Shown here piece after piece: positions 47,156-47,402 of a DNA stretch of 47,402 nucleotides (positions within the stretch are counted from its first letter, which is position 1; each line of letters starts with the position of its first letter). Location of the stretch: positions 57,634-105,035 of the forward strand of contig MCAW01000006.1 in NCBI GenBank assembly GCA_001704575.1, read 5' to 3'. Under the pieces are notes generated by a model that made no database searches, was not told where the DNA came from, and saw nothing but the letters and a program-made list of their open reading frames with translations. This stretch comes from Methylophilales bacterium LSUCC0135. Its GTDB lineage: Bacteria > Pseudomonadota > Gammaproteobacteria > Burkholderiales > Methylophilaceae. The position numbers and the translations under genes were made by a program.

Positions 47156-47402
47156 GGTTGTTCTGGATTTTGTGTAAACGGAATTTCGTTTAAAGGTTAG
47201 GCATTCGATCCTCGAATTGGATAGTAAACCGGTTCAGCGCAGCTTTCCAGTCTCTTAGTGGCATCGTCCACTTCTGGCTGATATTCATCAGCGCTAGATA
47301 GAACAATTTGATCAACGATTCATCGCTCGGAAACGATCCACGGTTCTTGGTAATCTTGCGTAGCGACATATTCACCGATTCAATCGCATTGGTGGTGTAG
47401 AT
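47154..47402 (-). mobile_element. IS256-family insertion sequence, 3' end, running off the window
   Basis: The junction lies near 47154, where the lipoprotein frame stops making sense and GGTTGTTCTGGATTTTGTGT begins, a terminus typical of IS256-group elements with GTTCTG/TTTTGTGTAAA ends. The 35 bases between terminus and transposase stop are noncoding. The other end and target duplication are outside the window. Confidence 0.8.
47190..47402 (-). CDS. IS256-family (mutator-type) transposase, C-terminal part
   Basis: Seventy residues are visible to the window edge, reading IYTTNAIESV, NMSLRKITKNRGSFPSDESL, IKLFYLALMNISQKWTMPLR and the end DWKAALNRFTIQFEDRMPNL. The TTNAIESxNxxLRK motif with its catalytic-region glutamate and the final NRFxIxF segment identify a mutator/IS256 DDE transposase. 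The reading frame is open at the edge, so the N-terminal two thirds and the first two DDE acids lie outside. Nothing suggests it is inactive. Confidence 0.93.
   Translation of the reverse strand: MYTTNAIESVNMSLRKITKNRGSFPSDESLIKLFYLALMNISQKWTMPLRDWKAALNRFTIQFEDRMPNL

Overview
The window is 47.4 kb of a GC-rich (roughly 55-58 percent by eye) proteobacterial chromosome. Gene content and order (pyrG-kdsA-eno-ftsB, glyA-nrdR-ribD, alaA-hom-thrC, ygfX/ygfZ, an mxaRSACKL block, fabA-fabB, PepSY/TonB genes) fit a betaproteobacterium, most likely Nitrosomonadales (Gallionellaceae- or Methylophilaceae-like). That assignment is inference from gene families, not from a marker gene. About 55 genes were recognised. 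No rRNA, tRNA, CRISPR or prophage was seen.

Layout. 58-5080 (minus): a tightly overlapping operon of a PsiE-like membrane protein, MoxR ATPase, DUF58 protein, TgpA-type transglutaminase, tadA and a DUF3820 protein. 5133-10346: a LysR regulator facing a redox/stress group (pirin, YceI, old yellow enzyme, nitroreductase, YnfA, thioredoxin), interrupted by a 275-bp nested palindromic element. 10432-13673 (minus): retropepsin-like protease, phosphomannomutase/phosphoglucomutase, IscX and a second flavin oxidoreductase. 13856-18092: glyA, nrdR, a BamE-like protein, ribD, tatD. 18305-20086: mtnA followed by a FucA-type class II aldolase, a possible methylthioribose/5-deoxyribose 'DHAP shunt' pair. 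20512-26223: pyrG, kdsA, eno, ftsB and a diguanylate cyclase broken by an in-frame TAA. 26242-27879: ygfZ and ygfX. 27880-33316 (minus): a complete mxaRSACKL cluster, known in methylotrophs for maturation of PQQ methanol dehydrogenase, here without the dehydrogenase genes. 33530-35315: fabA-fabB. 35434-41335: a Mth938-like protein, alaA, hom, thrC, thyA, with a REP-flanked, nonsense-mutated GIY-YIG cassette between hom and thrC.

41345-47402 is the most interesting part. A MoxY/MoxX-like two-component system is followed by a FecA-like TonB-dependent receptor, a 42-residue membrane peptide, a secreted protein with two PepSY domains, and a YncE-like lipoprotein cut off by an IS256-family element that runs out of the window. 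The promoter regions of the two-component system and of the receptor share a 14-bp core (TCGGGAAAAATTCC). MoxYX regulates methanol dehydrogenase, a double-PepSY periplasmic protein (LanPepSY) binds lanthanides in Methylobacillus, and TonB receptors import lanthanides and PQQ. Together with the mxaRSACKL block 8 kb away, this suggests a metal (lanthanide?) or PQQ sensing and uptake locus serving a periplasmic quinoprotein dehydrogenase. This is a hypothesis.

Repeats are frequent: at least five copies of a GTCATTCC...GGAAT REP-like palindrome, two copies of an AGGG/CCCT hairpin element, a 32-bp perfect inverted repeat, and several short direct repeats in promoter regions. At least three genes are decayed: the diguanylate cyclase, the GIY-YIG gene and the IS-interrupted lipoprotein.
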